Below are positions 11,392-24,858 of a stretch of DNA of 64,000 nt, in pieces. Source of the DNA: Penaeus vannamei (taxonomy: Eukaryota; Arthropoda; Malacostraca; Decapoda; Penaeidae); the NCBI RefSeq assembly GCF_042767895.1, contig NC_091560.1:32453541-32517540 (forward strand). The letters are read 5' to 3'. Position numbers and translations under genes: made by a program. The notes beneath the pieces were generated by a model that worked only from the letters and a program-made list of their open reading frames with translations, was not told the origin of the DNA and did no database searches. Positions within the stretch are counted from its first letter, which is position 1; every line of letters begins with the position of its first letter.

Positions 11392-12595
11392 TATCCTACA
11401 TTTTTAAAAATATTTTTCAAACTCGTATTATTTCTTAAGATCTAATTTTCAATGCAAATGTTACCATGCAGGATCGTCTATGAAATGTCAGACTGTGAAC
11501 GGGGTTCTTCTCTACTTGTCAATGAATATTTCATTTCACTCGCCACTCACGAACGCTCTTCTCACTCCATATTTTAGCTTTACTCGATTTACTATTGTTA
11601 CTATAGTATAGTATTGAGAATTATAATAATATTACTGAGACAGAGTTATGATAATGTTGTACTCCCTCCTCTAATTAACCAGTGATAATTAGCATAAGAA
11701 AGAGAGACAAATAACATAGGAAAGAGGTAGGCGCTGTTATTTGCATATATTAAAATTCGTTTTCCTGAAATTTCAAGCGTCTCGCCACTTCCCCGCAAAC
11801 ACTTATCGAGTGCTAATGACCTGACCTTAATTTGGAACGTGGCACACGGTATGACCAGAACACCCGGAAGGAGGTGCCCTCGATAACGACATGGTTATTT
11901 TCGTTGTGGGAACCCGGGACATGGTAACTGTAATTTTATCTAGAATTCAAGGTGAAAGTAAACCACGCACACAACAGGGTTCATAAACACTACACAGCTT
12001 TTAGAGGTTGTGATAAGACCTATGGCGAAGTGTAAGAGGCAATTCTGCATTCGGTGAAATAGCAAGGCGTTCGCGAATATATATGACTTGTTCCACATAA
12101 ACACACACACTTTTTAAATTATCTTTAAACTCTATTATATTTTCAAGATTTTATTTTCGATGCAATTGTTACCATACATCATCGTCTATAAAATAGACTA
12201 TGAACGGGGTTCTTTTCCACGTACCACTGAATGTTTCATTTCACTTGCCACTCACGAATGCTATCCTTAAAAAAATCCTTAAAATATCCTTAACAACCAA
12301 GTAGTGCAGCAAAAGTCAAATGCAATATCCTTGTAATAGCACTGAATATAACTACCAAAGTAAACTAAATTTGTAAAATAAAGATGAAAGATTACAGGAT
12401 GGAAAGCGTTTTGAAATCTGGCTGATCATTAAAATTATTTCAGCATCGCGACTGAGACACAAAGTTAGAAGAATACTTACTCCCTTCTGTCATGAAAAAC
12501 CGGTAGCATGAGAAAGAAAAAAGACAAACATAGGAAAGAGGTAAGCGCTGCTATTAGCATATATAAAAATATGTTTTTTCTAATACATCGAGTAA

Positions 12596-12661
12596 GTCTC
12601 TGTGGTGTAGCTGATAGCATGACTGTCGTGTTATCAGTAGACTCGGGGTCAATTCCTGATG
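12596..12661 (+). pseudogene. tRNA-like sequence cut by assembly gap
   Basis: Acceptor 5' strand, altered D-arm (TGTAGCTGATAGCAT), altered anticodon loop (CGTGTTA) and a damaged B box (GGGTCAATTCC). The 3' acceptor is lost in the N run. The complete mirror copy at 15882-15952 shows the same changes, so it was already decayed before the arms were duplicated. Confidence 0.6.
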
Positions 12662-13161
12662 NNNNNNNNNNNNNNNNNNNNNNNNNNNNNNNNNNNNNNN
12701 NNNNNNNNNNNNNNNNNNNNNNNNNNNNNNNNNNNNNNNNNNNNNNNNNNNNNNNNNNNNNNNNNNNNNNNNNNNNNNNNNNNNNNNNNNNNNNNNNNNN
12801 NNNNNNNNNNNNNNNNNNNNNNNNNNNNNNNNNNNNNNNNNNNNNNNNNNNNNNNNNNNNNNNNNNNNNNNNNNNNNNNNNNNNNNNNNNNNNNNNNNNN
12901 NNNNNNNNNNNNNNNNNNNNNNNNNNNNNNNNNNNNNNNNNNNNNNNNNNNNNNNNNNNNNNNNNNNNNNNNNNNNNNNNNNNNNNNNNNNNNNNNNNNN
13001 NNNNNNNNNNNNNNNNNNNNNNNNNNNNNNNNNNNNNNNNNNNNNNNNNNNNNNNNNNNNNNNNNNNNNNNNNNNNNNNNNNNNNNNNNNNNNNNNNNNN
13101 NNNNNNNNNNNNNNNNNNNNNNNNNNNNNNNNNNNNNNNNNNNNNNNNNNNNNNNNNNNNN
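12662..13161. other. assembly gap, 500 N
   Basis: Exactly 500 undetermined bases, so probably a placeholder length. The equivalent point of the other palindrome arm runs into a (TATC)n/(TA)n microsatellite (15763-15856), a likely reason for the break. Confidence 0.99.
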
Positions 13162-13339
13162 GCCTTCATATTTTTACATAGTCTAATGACCCTTCCATCT
13201 GGTTAATTACAGCATTGATAATGAAGGCATGTAATCCTTCGAAACGTCTGCTAGATTAATAAAGATGAGATTCTTCACGGCCGTATTTATCTACCTCTTC
13301 ATACTAACGATTCGCCGCCTTACTGGCAAACCCATTACG

Positions 13340-13513
<174 letters not shown>

Positions 13514-14055
13514 ATAATTTATACATATACATACGTGTGTGTATTTGTGTATGTATAACAACCGACAGCAAAGAGAATCGTTGGTGGGCGGGGTTTGTGT
13601 GGAGCAGGTCTCCCGGAACGGACCGAGGACAGGACCCGGATTTAATAATAATGACAATAATGTAAAGAATAATCAACGATAATAACAACAATAATAATAG
13701 TAAGAATAATAATAATAACAATAACAATAATAATAATAATTAAGAGTTTATCAAGTAAAGTTATAGTTTCACAAGTAAAATTATTACTTTACAAAGTTAT
13801 CATTGAAGTGTCTCATACAATAGGTTATAGTTGACACATAATATCTGGATGTATGACACTTTGGTTCACATAACTTGTTAACATCCTCACGGAGCTGATT
13901 TGTAGATCGACGTAGGTCAGGGAGCAGATCCCGATGTCTCACGGATGTAGAGTTGTGAACGAATTTTCCTGTTAAGGATTTTCTCCGGTCTTCTAAGGAG
14001 GAAATCTGACGTTGATTAATGGCATCCGTTTATGAGGTGCAGTTTGATCCAAATC

Positions 14056-14102
14056 TTTTTTTTTTTTTTTTTTTTTTTTTGTCTTTCCATTTTTTTTTTT
14101 TT
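14056..14102. repeat. poly-T tract
   Basis: Two T runs of about 25 and 12 separated by GTCTTTCCA. Could be the reverse-strand poly-A end of an unrecognised retroposed sequence; nothing upstream supports a specific family. Confidence 0.85.
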
Positions 14103-14549
14103 CAAATTAGGTAATGGGTGAATGGTAGACTGGTGTTGCATAATTACAAATTGGTGGAATGAAAGTCGTCCATATAAGGAGGAGGTCTTCTCGGGATGTA
14201 CCGAAGGATTCTAATTTAGTTATGAAAAGCTTTCTTCCTCACTTTGAAATAATTTTCAAGGTTTTGGAATATACCTTCCAACTCATGGTATTAATTCTAT
14301 TTTATTCAAATACACGTTATACAAAAATGCAAATTCCCAGTTGAACTATAGTAACTCTAGGAAAGCTAAAATATGGAGTGAGAAGAGCGTCTTTCCGTAG
14401 CATTCGTGAGTGGAAAATGAAATAAAACTTTCAGTGGTAAGTAGAGAAGAACCCCGTTCACAGGCTGACATTTTCGACGATAATTGCACTGAAAGCAAAT
14501 CTTGAAACTATAGTAATATGAGTTTGATAATGACCTTCCAAGTATATGT

Positions 14550-14618
14550 GTCTCCGTTTGGTTTTGAATTCAAGACTACTGATTAAGAGACCGTCATGCT
14601 ATCCACCTCGGCAAAGAG
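14550..14618 (-). pseudogene. degenerate tRNA-like sequence
   Basis: Anticodon region (ATTAAGAG on plus) and D-arm (ATGCTATCCAC) are recognisable. The T-arm is altered (GGTTTTGAATT) and the acceptor no longer pairs fully. It is the most diverged full-length copy next to the spacer. Confidence 0.5.
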
Positions 14619-15762
14619 AATTAATTGTTATAATAGTAAAACAAATTTCCATATGCAAATTTTGTTTATTTATCTTTCTCTTTTTTTCCTTTCCTGAGAT
14701 AACTATCACCGGGTCATTACAGGAGGGAGTACAAAATTATTCTTCTGTTAAAATGGTAATTCTCGTGATCCGCCTGTTTTCAAAACGCTTTCCATCTAAT
14801 AAAATAGTCTGGCATTCATATTCAAGTATTATTAAAAGAATAATGTATTCAACCTTAGCTGCATTAATTTGATATCAATTGAAAATACTTTCTTAGCTTA
14901 ACACGCTAATTCACAAGGCTTATTTTGACAGCCTGTAAGGATATATGAATATAAACAAATTTAATACACCATAAAAATACCATAATGACGAACATCTCTC
15001 TTTTATTGTCTTCCACTTTCTCTCCCCCACATCTCCCTCTCCTCATTTATATTGTGAATAACAACTCTAACAAATGTTATATATGTAATGGCATATATTA
15101 TGATAACACTAATGATGATACTGCTGTTGCTCCGCTCTGTAAAAATACTCACTCCCATATATTCGTGCACGCCTTGCTACTAACGGAACGTAGAATTGCC
15201 TTTTACAGTTCACCAAAAGTCTTATCATAGCCTACAAAAGCTGTGTAGTGTTCTATGAACTTTGTTGTGTGCGTGATTTGCTCTCACCTTGAACTTATGA
15301 TAAAATTACATTTACTATGTTCCGTGTGCACACAGCTAAAACAGATATGCTTTATCATAGAGGGCAACTCCTTCCGGGTGCACTGATATGCCGTCTGACA
15401 TGTTCCAAATTAACATTAGGTGTTTGCAGGTAAGTGTCTTCAACCTGTGACTCGCCGATGCAAAGATAATATAATTCCGATACATTTAGGTTGCTTATCA
15501 ATTGAATTGTCTTAATATGTATTCCCATTCTCACTTATAGTGCATTTATTATAATTCCCAACTGTAGTATGGTTACTAGATGAAGGATGAATTATGAATT
15601 AAGAGCATTTTTCTGGATCACTCGTGGGTAGCAAATCATAACGTTCGACGGTAGGTCAAGTACCCTGTTCATAGTCTGATACTTATTTGTAGCGATTACG
15701 TGTATTAATGTGATTATAACAGTAATTAAATGTAGGTAGTGAAAATATGGGTTAAGAAATAA

Positions 15763-15841
<79 letters not shown>

Positions 15842-15856
15842 ATATATATATATATA
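15763..15856. repeat. (TATC)n then (TA)n microsatellite
   Basis: About 19 uninterrupted TATC units followed by TA units, immediately outside the right palindrome arm. Confidence 0.95.
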
Positions 15857-15881
15857 AGAAAAAGGAAAAAAAATTAGCATA

Positions 15882-15952
15882 GTCTCCATCAGGAATTGAC
15901 CCCGAGTCTACTGATAACACGACAGTCATGCTATCAGCTACACCACAGAGAC
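15882..15952 (-). pseudogene. decayed tRNA-like sequence, mirror of 12596
   Basis: Complete mirror of the gap-cut copy. Acceptor GTCTCTG/TGGAGAC pairs through two wobbles. The D-loop, the anticodon loop (CGTGTTA) and the B box (GGGTCAATTCC) are altered, so Pol III promotion is doubtful. Confidence 0.6.
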
Positions 15953-17156
15953 TTACTCGATGTATTAGAAAAAACATATTTTTATATATGCTAATAGCAG
16001 CGCTTACCTCTTTCCTATGTTTGTCTTTTTTCTTTCTCATGCTACCGGTTTTTCATGACAGAAGGGAGTAAGTATTCTTCTAACTTTGTGTCTCAGTCGC
16101 GATGCTGAAATAATTTTAATGATCAGCCAGATTTCAAAACGCTTTCCATCCTGTAATCTTTCATCTTTATTTTACAAATTTAGTTTACTTTGGTAGTTAT
16201 ATTCAGTGCTATTACAAGGATATTGCATTTGACTTTTGCTGCACTACTTGGTTGTTAAGGATATTTTAAGGATTTTTTTAAGGATAGCATTCGTGAGTGG
16301 CAAGTGAAATGAAACATTCAGTGGTACGTGGAAAAGAACCCCGTTCATAGTCTATTTTATAGACGATGATGTATGGTAACAATTGCATCGAAAATAAAAT
16401 CTTGAAAATATAATAGAGTTTAAAGATAATTTAAAAAGTGTGTGTGTTTATGTGGAACAAGTCATATATATTCGCGAACGCCTTGCTATTTCACCGAATG
16501 CAGAATTGCCTCTTACACTTCGCCATAGGTCTTATCACAACCTCTAAAAGCTGTGTAGTGTTTATGAACCCTGTTGTGTGCGTGGTTTACTTTCACCTTG
16601 AATTCTAGATAAAATTACAGTTACCATGTCCCGGGTTCCCACAACGAAAATAACCATGTCGTTATCGAGGGCACCTCCTTCCGGGTGTTCTGGTCATACC
16701 GTGTGCCACGTTCCAAATTAAGGTCAGGTCATTAGCACTCGATAAGTGTTTGCGGGGAAGTGGCGAGACGCTTGAAATTTCAGGAAAACGAATTTTAATA
16801 TATGCAAATAACAGCGCCTACCTCTTTCCTATGTTATTTGTCTCTCTTTCTTATGCTAATTATCACTGGTTAATTAGAGGAGGGAGTACAACATTATCAT
16901 AACTCTGTCTCAGTAATATTATTATAATTCTCAATACTATACTATAGTAACAATAGTAAATCGAGTAAAGCTAAAATATGGAGTGAGAAGAGCGTTCGTG
17001 AGTGGCGAGTGAAATGAAATATTCATTGACAAGTAGAGAAGAACCCCGTTCACAGTCTGACATTTCATAGACGATCCTGCATGGTAACATTTGCATTGAA
17101 AATTAGATCTTAAGAAATAATACGAGTTTGAAAAATATTTTTAAAAATGTAGGATA

Positions 17157-17227
17157 GTCTCCGTCAGGATTTGAACCCGAGTCTACTGATTATTATGCAG
17201 TCATGCTATCCACTACACCACAGAGAC
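17157..17227 (-). tRNA. tRNA-like, altered anticodon loop (AAT)
   Basis: Identical mirror copy of 11321-11391: intact A and B boxes, anticodon loop ATAATAA, T5 downstream on the minus strand. Confidence 0.55.
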
Positions 17228-18650
17228 TTAGGTGATAAAATGGTAAACCGAATTTGCATATGTGGATATAGGAGCGTCTACCTATTTCATGTGTTTGTTT
17301 GTCTTTCACTTTTCTTTCTTTCTTTCCAACGGTAATTATCACTGGGAGTACAAAATTATCATTTTGATTCTGAAATATTAGATGAATTCATCATGATCCG
17401 CCTGTTTACACAACGCATTCATATTCAGTACTATTACAATATTGTAATTATCTTTTGCGGAATTATTTCCATATCAATTGCAATCCTGGCTTAGGTCAAC
17501 ACGCAAGTTCACTTGGCGTGTTTTAACAGTCTGTAAGAGTATTTTAATACGAACAAGTTTGATACACCATAAAAATACTTTGATAATGACGACTATAATT
17601 ATCATAACGTGCCATTACTGTAATGGCAATCATTATTATAACACTAATGGTGATACTGCTGTTGTTCCGCTTTGTAGAAATTCTCACTCGTATATATTCG
17701 CGAACGTCTTGCTATTTCACCGAATGCAGAATTGCTTCTTACACTTCGCCATGGGTCTTACCACAGCCTACAAAAGCTGTGCATTGTTTATGAACCCTGT
17801 TGTAGACCTATGCGTAGTTTGCTTTCACCTTGAACTCTAGATAAAATTACAATTAGAATTACGAGGACAATTCCTTCCAGGTGTACTGATGTGCCGTCTG
17901 GCGCGTTCCAAATTAAGATTAGGTGGTTAGCACTCCTTAGATGTTTGCGGGTAAGTGTCCTCAACCTGTGCCCGCCGATGCAGATATAATAAAAAAAAAG
18001 TTAGGTTAATTATAAGTAAAATTGTTTCTTACTCTTAGTCATACGTCTTATTGAAACCTACAAAAAACCGTAGTGTCCTATTGAATTCAGTGGTTTTCTC
18101 AATACACTTGTTTTTGGTGTGGATATGATCTTTGGCTGAATATCCAACTATGAACCCGGTTGCTTTCAGCTTGAACTCTAGTTACAATTACGATTACCAT
18201 GTTTCGTGTGTACGTAGCGAAATTATTAAATATATTATCGAGGGCAACTTGTGTGTGTACTAATATGGAGTCTGAGTCGAAATTAGGATTAGGTGATTAG
18301 CAAACCTTTATTTCTGGTCGGTGTCTTCAACCTGTGACGCGCCGGTCCGGACATTAACGAATTTAGGTTAATTATCTCATCTTTCAATATACATTCCGAT
18401 TAATATTCTCTACAAATAACCATGTTATACAAAAATGCGAATTCCCAGTTGTGCTATAGTAACTCGAGGAAGGGCGTTTTCCGTAGCATTCGTGAGTGGC
18501 AACTGAAATAAAACTTTCAGTGGTAAATAGAGAAGAATCCCTTCCACTGTCTGACATTTTATTGACGATCATGTATGGTAACAATGGCACTGAAAATAAA
18601 ATCTTATTTATATAATGTTTGAAAATAATTTTTAAAATTTATGAATGTTA

Positions 18651-18721
18651 GTCTCCATCAGGATTTGAACCCGAGTCTGCTGATTAAGAGGCAGCCATGC
18701 TATCCACTACACCACGGAGAC
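18651..18721 (-). tRNA. tRNA-like, anticodon CTT, 'G27-C43' subtype
   Basis: Mirror of 9827-9897. Plus-strand text CTGATTAAGAGGCAG is flanked by GCTG/CAGC-type stem sides. Promoter boxes intact. Confidence 0.65.
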
Positions 18722-19807
18722 TTAATTGATGTGGAAGGGAAACGAATTTGTTTATAGCTATATTGAAGCGCTTATTTCCAATGTTTGTTTTTCTTTTTTC
18801 TTTCCTTCTTTTCTATGATAATTATCACTAGGTCATTACAGGAAGGAGTGCAAAATTATGATAGTTTTGTATTTCAGTAATGTTATTAGGGAATGTTCAT
18901 GATCCGCCTGTTCTCAAAACGCATTCATATTCTGTATTATTACTATAATATTGCATTTATCTTTCACGGGATTAGTTTTTTTATCAACTGTAATTCAATT
19001 CCTGGCATAGGTCAACAGGCTAGTTCACGTGGCCTGTTTTGACAGTCTGTAAGGGTATAACAATATGAACAAGTTTGATTCACCATAAGAATACTATGAT
19101 AATGACGAACGTGTCTTTTATTCTTTTATCTCTCCTTCTCCTCCTTTATCATGAAAATAACAATTGTTTAACAAATGTTATAAATATAATAATTATCATA
19201 ACTTGCCCTTATCATAATCACAATCATTAATGTAATACCAATGATACTGCTGTTGTTCCGCTTAAAAAAATTCAACCTGGTTGCTTTCAGCTTGAACTAT
19301 AGAAAAAATTACTATTACTATGTCTCGTGTGTACACAGTGAAATTGATTATGTTGTATTATCAAGGACAACATCTGGGTGTATTGATTTGGCGTTTGAGA
19401 CTTTCCAAATTAAGATTAGGTGATTAGCAAAACTGTTCTCTGTCGGTGTTTTCAAACTGTAACCCGCCGACCCGGATGTGACTTTAACGACTTTAGGTTC
19501 AATTTAAATCAGGATTTTTGAATATACATTCCAATTTATTATTCTATGCAAATACACGTGATACAAACATGCAAATTCACAGTTGTGCTATAGTAACTTG
19601 AGGAAAGCTAAATTATGGAAAAAAACGTTTTTTTTTCCGTAGCATTCGTGAGTGGCAAGTGAAATCAACTTTCAGTGGTAAGTAGAGAACCCAGTTCACA
19701 GTCTGGCATTTTATAGATAATCAAGTATGGTAACAACTGCAATGAAAATACAAATTTTAAGAATATAATATGAGTCTCAAAATAATTTTTAAAATGTTTC
19801 AGTCATT

Positions 19808-19878
19808 GTCTCCGTCAGGATTTGAACCCGAGTCAACTGATTAAGAGGCAGTCATGCTATCCACTACACCACGAAGAC
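19808..19878 (-). tRNA. tRNA-like, anticodon CTT
   Basis: Mirror of 8670-8740 with the same C5-to-T acceptor change. Intact A and B boxes. Confidence 0.62.
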
Positions 19879-21353
19879 GTAAGTAACAAGAAAGCAAGAC
19901 AAATTTATATCTATGCATATAAGATGCGCCTACCTATTTCCTGTGTTGTTTGTCTTTTTTTTTTTTTTCTTTCTTTCTTTTCTATGATAATTTTCACTGG
20001 GTCATTACCGGAGGGGGGGGGGTACATAATTGTTATAATTTCGTTTTTCACTGATGTTATTAGGGGAATTTTCATGATCTGCCTGTTTTCACAACGCATT
20101 CATATTCAGTACTATTACAAAATTGTATTTATCTTTGAAGCGGAATTACTTCCATATCAATTGCAAATCCTGGCCAAGGTCAACACGCTAGTTCACGTGG
20201 CGTGTTTGGACGGTCTGGAACGGTGTGTTAATGTGAACAAATTCGATACATCATAAAATACTACGATAATGACGAACGTCTGTCTTGTATTCTCTTTTTC
20301 TCACTTTCTCTTCCCTCCCTCTCTCTTTTTTATTCTCTTTCTCTTCCCTCTCTCTCATCCTCTCCGCCCTTATCAGGAAAACAATAATTGTCTAACAAAT
20401 GTTATATATATCATAAATATAACACCATTATCGTAATTACAAACACTAAGATCTATTAATCTTTGCTAAAATTCTTACTCATATACTCTCGAACGCCTTG
20501 CTAACTGAATGCAGAATTGCCTCTTACACTTCGCCATAGGTCTTAAAGCCTACCAAAGCTGTGTAGTGTTTATGAACCCTGCTGTGTGCGCGGTTTGCTT
20601 TCACCTTGAACTCTAGATGAAATTACAGTTGCCATGTTCCGTGTGTACCCAACGAAGATAGACATTCCCTTTAATCGAGAATAACTCCTTCCGGGTGTAT
20701 TGATACACCGTTTGACACGTTCCAAATAAAGAGTAGGTGATTAGCACAACTTTGCGGGTAACAACGGTACCCTGTTCACAGTCTGATACTTTTTTATAGC
20801 GATTATATATATTAATAATGGTAGTGCTTATAAAGGAAATAAATGTAGGCAGTGAAAATGTAGGTAATAAAATTATGTAAAAATTAAATCATTTATAGTC
20901 TACGTCAGAATTTGTTATTTTCGTGATAAAGAAGGAGAGAGAAAGAGAATAAAGGACATGTTCGTCCTTATCTTAGTATTTTTATGGTGTATCAAATTTG
21001 TTCATATCAACATATCCTTACAGACTGTCTGAACAAGCCACGTGAGCGAGCGTGTCGACCGAGGCCAGCATTTACAATTGATATCACAGTAATGCCGCAT
21101 AAAATAAATACAATATTCTTGTAATGTTACTGCATATGAAAGCGTTTTGAAAACAGGCGGATCATGAAAATTCCTTCAATAACATTACTGAAACACAAAA
21201 TTATAATAATCTTATACTCCCTCCTGTAAGTATCGTGATAATTATCATAGGAAAGAAATAAATTAGAAGAGAAAGACAGACAAATAACATAAGAAATAGG
21301 AAGGCGCTCTCATAAGCATATATATAAATTCGTTTTACCTTCATATCTTGTAA

Positions 21354-21392
21354 GTCTCCGTGGTGTAGTGGATAGCATGACTGCCTCTTAAT
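21354..21392 (+). pseudogene. truncated tRNA-like, 5' half only
   Basis: Same break point as 7170-7208, directly after CTCTTAA, joined to TGCTTTCCTCGAG. A shared derived truncation of both palindrome arms. Confidence 0.7.
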
Positions 21393-22102
21393 GCTTTCCT
21401 CGAGTGAGTAAAGTGCAAATGGGAAGTTGCATTTTTGTATAACGTGTATTTGTATAGAAAAATAAATTGGAATGTATATGGAAAGATACTGATTTATAAT
21501 GAACATAAATCTATTTAAATCTCACACGTCAGATCAGTACACCTAAAAGTTGTCCTCGATAATATAGCTTAGTTAATTTCGCTGTTTATACACAAAACAT
21601 GGTCATTGTAATTTTATCTGGAATTCAAGCTTAAAGAAACCGGGTTCATAGTTGGATATTCAGCCATGGATCATATCAAAATTATTAACCAGTGTATTGT
21701 GAAAACTACTGAATTCAATACATTTTTTTGTAGGTTACGACAAGACCTATGACTAAGTTTATGAGGCAATTCTACTTTTAGCGAGCTAGTAAAGCGTACA
21801 CGAATACATATTAGTGAGAATTTTTTCAGAGACAACAGGAGTAACATTCTTATTGTTATCATGATTGTTATCATAAGGGCAATAGCAGAATTACGGTATT
21901 ATGATGATAATATGAACAATATTTTTTGACAATTACAATTATTTTTATAATGGTGAGGGAGACTGAAAAGAAAGAGATTTAAAGACATTCGTCCTTTTTC
22001 ATGGTTGATTTAAAACAATTTGCGATTTAATTTCTATTGAGAATGAAAGAACGAGGTAGATGAAATGTCTTTTATATTTCAAAGGATACATTTTTCTTAA
22101 AT

Positions 22103-22166
22103 AGTTATGTAGTGAATAGCATGTCTGCCTCTGAAACAGCAGACCGTTTCAAATCTTTATGTGGAC
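22103..22166 (+). pseudogene. degenerate B-type tRNA-like sequence
   Basis: Mirror of 6394-6457. Loop CTCTGAA present; T-arm shortened (ACCGTTTCAAATC). Confidence 0.45.
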
Positions 22167-23322
22167 TATTAACCTACCTTTTTTCACACCAATATATTTA
22201 CTGCAATAGTAGTAGAAAAGTACCAGACTGTGAACAGGGTGCTGTCGACCGCTATATATTTTTTGTACCTACAAACGCTCTCCTCAATTCGTTTTTTAGC
22301 TTTCATCTATTAACTGCAGTACATTTGGGAAATATCACTTCTCTATTTTATGCGAATTTCTCTAAAATAAACGATGGCAACTTGCATTAAGACATGACAA
22401 TTTATAATTAAACTAACTTGGAATTTCATTATGTCTACATCGGCGCGTACAGGTTGAGGACACTTACTCGCAAACATCTAAGGAGTGCTAATCACCTAAT
22501 CTTAATTAGGAACGTGTCACGTGGTATATCATTTCACCCGGAAGGACTTTATTTTGTGTACACACGCAACGTGGTAACTGGAATTTTACCAATAATTCAA
22601 GGTGAAAGCAAACCACGCACACAATAGGGTTCATAAACACTGTATAGGTTTCGTAGGCTATGATAAGACCTGTGGCGAAGTGCAAGAGAAATTCTGCATT
22701 CAGTGAAATAGCAGGGCGTTCGCGAATATATATGAGTGAGAATTTTTACAAAGCCTAACAACAGCAGTATCATAAGTGTTATTATAATGATTGGCATTAA
22801 GATAATGGCAAGTTATAATAATAATTGTTGTATATATAACATTTGTTAGACAATTATCTTCATCATAAAGGAGGAGAGAGAGGGAAGAGAAAGAGAATAA
22901 AAGAGAGAGAGGGAGGGAAGAGAAATTGAGAAAAGGGGAAAAGAAAGAACAGACGTTTGTCATTACCGAAGTATTTTTATGGTATATCAAATTTGTTCAC
23001 ATTAACAAACCCTTGCAGACTCAAAACACGCCACGTGAACTAGCGTCTTGACCAAGGCCAGGATTTACAACTGATACCAAAGTAATCCGCAAAAGAATAA
23101 GACAACATTCTTGTAAAAGGACTGAATATGAATACGTTTTGAAAACGGGCGGATCATGAAAATCCCCATAACAACTTTACTGAAAAACAAAATTATAATC
23201 TTATACTCTTGTAATGACCCAGTAATAATTTTCATATGAAAGAAAGAAAAGGACAAACAACATAGGAAACAGGTAGGCGTTCCTATATAGATATTTTAAA
23301 AGTTGTTTAACTACATTCTTAA

Positions 23323-23393
23323 GTCTCCGTGGTGTAGTGGATAGCATGACTGCCTCTTAATCAGTAGACTCGGGTTCAAATCCTGACGGAGAC
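23323..23393 (+). tRNA. tRNA-like, anticodon CTT (consensus copy)
   Basis: Same sequence as 5167-5237 in complement, including perfect acceptor stem, A and B boxes and T5 terminator about 15 nt downstream. Confidence 0.7.
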
Positions 23394-24493
23394 TAACACA
23401 TAAACACTTTTTAAATTATTTTCGAACTCATATTTTTAAAATATTTTCAGTGCAGTTGTTATTGTGACATAATCGTCTATAAAATGGACAGTGGAAGAGG
23501 TTCTTCTCTACTTGCCACTGAATGCTTAATTTCACTTGCCATTCACGAATGCTACGGAAAAACGTTCTCACTCCATATTTTAGCTTACATTGAGTTACTA
23601 AGCATTTTTGTATAAGGTGTATTTTTTATAGGATGGCCGGATCGGCGCGTCACAGGTTGAACACGTGACCGGAAAAAAAGGTTTGCTAATCACCTAACTT
23701 TACTTGGGAAAGTTTCAACTTTCATGATCTTACTTTTCCGTCTCCCTCTTCAGTAATCATAATTGTCAAAGAATATTGTTCATATTATCATTATAGTTAT
23801 TCATATCCAATATGAACCCGATTGCTTCAGTTTGAACTCTAGATAACATTAAATATGCTATATAATCGAGGTCAATTTCTGGGTGTACTGATATGGTGTT
23901 TGTAACTTTCCAGATTAATATTAGGTGATTAGCAAATCCTTTTTCCGGTCGGTGTGTTCCACTTGTGACGCGCCGATCCGGATTTGATTTAAGTCGAAGG
24001 AAAATTATAATTACCAAGCTCCGTGTGTACACAGGGAAAATGAGTATGTTTTATATCCTTCTGGATGTACTGATATACGAGACTCCAAATTAAGATTAGG
24101 TGATTAGCACTCCTGAAATGTTTACGGGGAAGTGTCCTCAACTTGTGGCAGACGTAATATAACTCCAACAAAGCTAATTGATATGTCTTAATATACATTT
24201 CCATCGATCTTATTATAGAAATTTACATCTAATACAATAATGTCAATTTCCAACATTAGTGTAGATCAAAGATCAAATAGGAATTGAGAAAAGCATTTTT
24301 CTCTATCATTCGTGGGCAGCAACAGTAAACTATAACGCTAGAAGGTAAGCTAGAAGGTAAGCTCAAAGTCCCTGTTAATAGTGTGGCACTATTTTGGAAC
24401 AATTACGAACATTAATAACAACAGTGATTATGAAAGCAATAAAATGTATGCAGAGAAAATATTGATTTGAAAATTTTAAAGAGAACATCCATA

Positions 24494-24564
24494 GTTTCCG
24501 TCAGGATTTGTACCCGAGTCTACTGATTAGGAGACAGTCATGCTATCCATTACAACACGAAAAC
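24494..24564 (-). pseudogene. decayed tRNA-like sequence
   Basis: Acceptor GTTTTCG/CGGAAAC still pairs mostly. The D-arm is nearly intact. The B box has a substitution (GGTACAAATCC) that changes the invariant T-loop start. Direct relative of 4649. Confidence 0.5.
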
Positions 24565-24858
24565 TTCTAAACATCACAGTGGTTAATAGTGTACATAAAA
24601 TAAAATATCATTACAATACTTCGCATGTACACAACGAAATTAACTTGTATTACCGAGGACAACTTCTTGGTGTACTAATATGGAGATTGAAACTTTCCTA
24701 AGGAAAGTTAGGTGATTAGCAAATCTTTTTTTCCGGGCATGTGTTCAATCTGTGACGCGCCGATTCGGCCATTCTATAAAAATACACCTTATACAAAAAT
24801 GCTTAGTAACTCAAGGTAAGCTGAAAAATGGAGTGAGAACGTTTTTCCGTCGCATTCG

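Larger units (their letters stand above)
4842..12661 (+). repeat. left arm of giant palindrome (7.8 kb)
   Basis: Reverse-complement partner of 15886-23720. Paired features have constant coordinate sums: about 28548 for the inner 3.5 kb and about 28560 further out, the shift coming from a few indels in homopolymers. Hand-compared stretches (for example 10081-10150 and 11041-11100) are identical. The outer part shows only scattered differences. The inner end is cut by the 500-N gap. Confidence 0.85.
7648..12661 (+). repeat. tRNA-bearing satellite block 3, plus orientation
   Basis: Orientation switches from minus to plus near 7647 (ATCACGAAAATAA next to CAAATTCTGACG). Carries full tRNA-like copies at 8670, 9827 and 11321 and a gap-cut copy at 12596, with A and B cores between. 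9289-10620 directly repeats the start of the window. No supportable protein gene; the longest frame (10708-11070, minus) is a by-product duplicated in the other arm. Confidence 0.85.
14291..20915 (-). repeat. tRNA-bearing satellite block 4, minus orientation
   Basis: Array DNA in reverse orientation. 14291-15762 is one diverged monomer outside the palindrome. 15763-15856 is a (TATC)n/(TA)n tract. From 15886 it is the inner right arm of the giant palindrome, nearly identical to the complement of 12661 and below. Carries tRNA-like copies at 14550, 15882, 17157, 18651 and 19808. No supportable protein gene. Confidence 0.85.
15886..23720 (-). repeat. right arm of giant palindrome (7.8 kb)
   Basis: Reverse complement of 4842-12661, with matching tRNA-like copies, truncations and inversion switch. 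Known differences are mainly homopolymer lengths (T run near 19957-19968; G run near 20016) and scattered single bases. The outer limit is the GAAAGTTTCAAC junction near 23720. Confidence 0.85.
20916..23720 (+). repeat. tRNA-bearing satellite block 5, plus orientation
   Basis: Outer portion of the right palindrome arm. The orientation switch near 20916 mirrors that at 7647. Carries tRNA-like copies at 21354 (truncated), 22103 (degenerate) and 23323 (consensus). Ends at the GAAAGTTTCAAC/TTTCATGATC junction. No protein gene. Confidence 0.85.

Noticed and set aside
12477..13206. Frames of 175-232 codons across 12662-13161
   Set aside because: They consist mostly of undetermined bases in the assembly gap. 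The same applies to 28469-29179.
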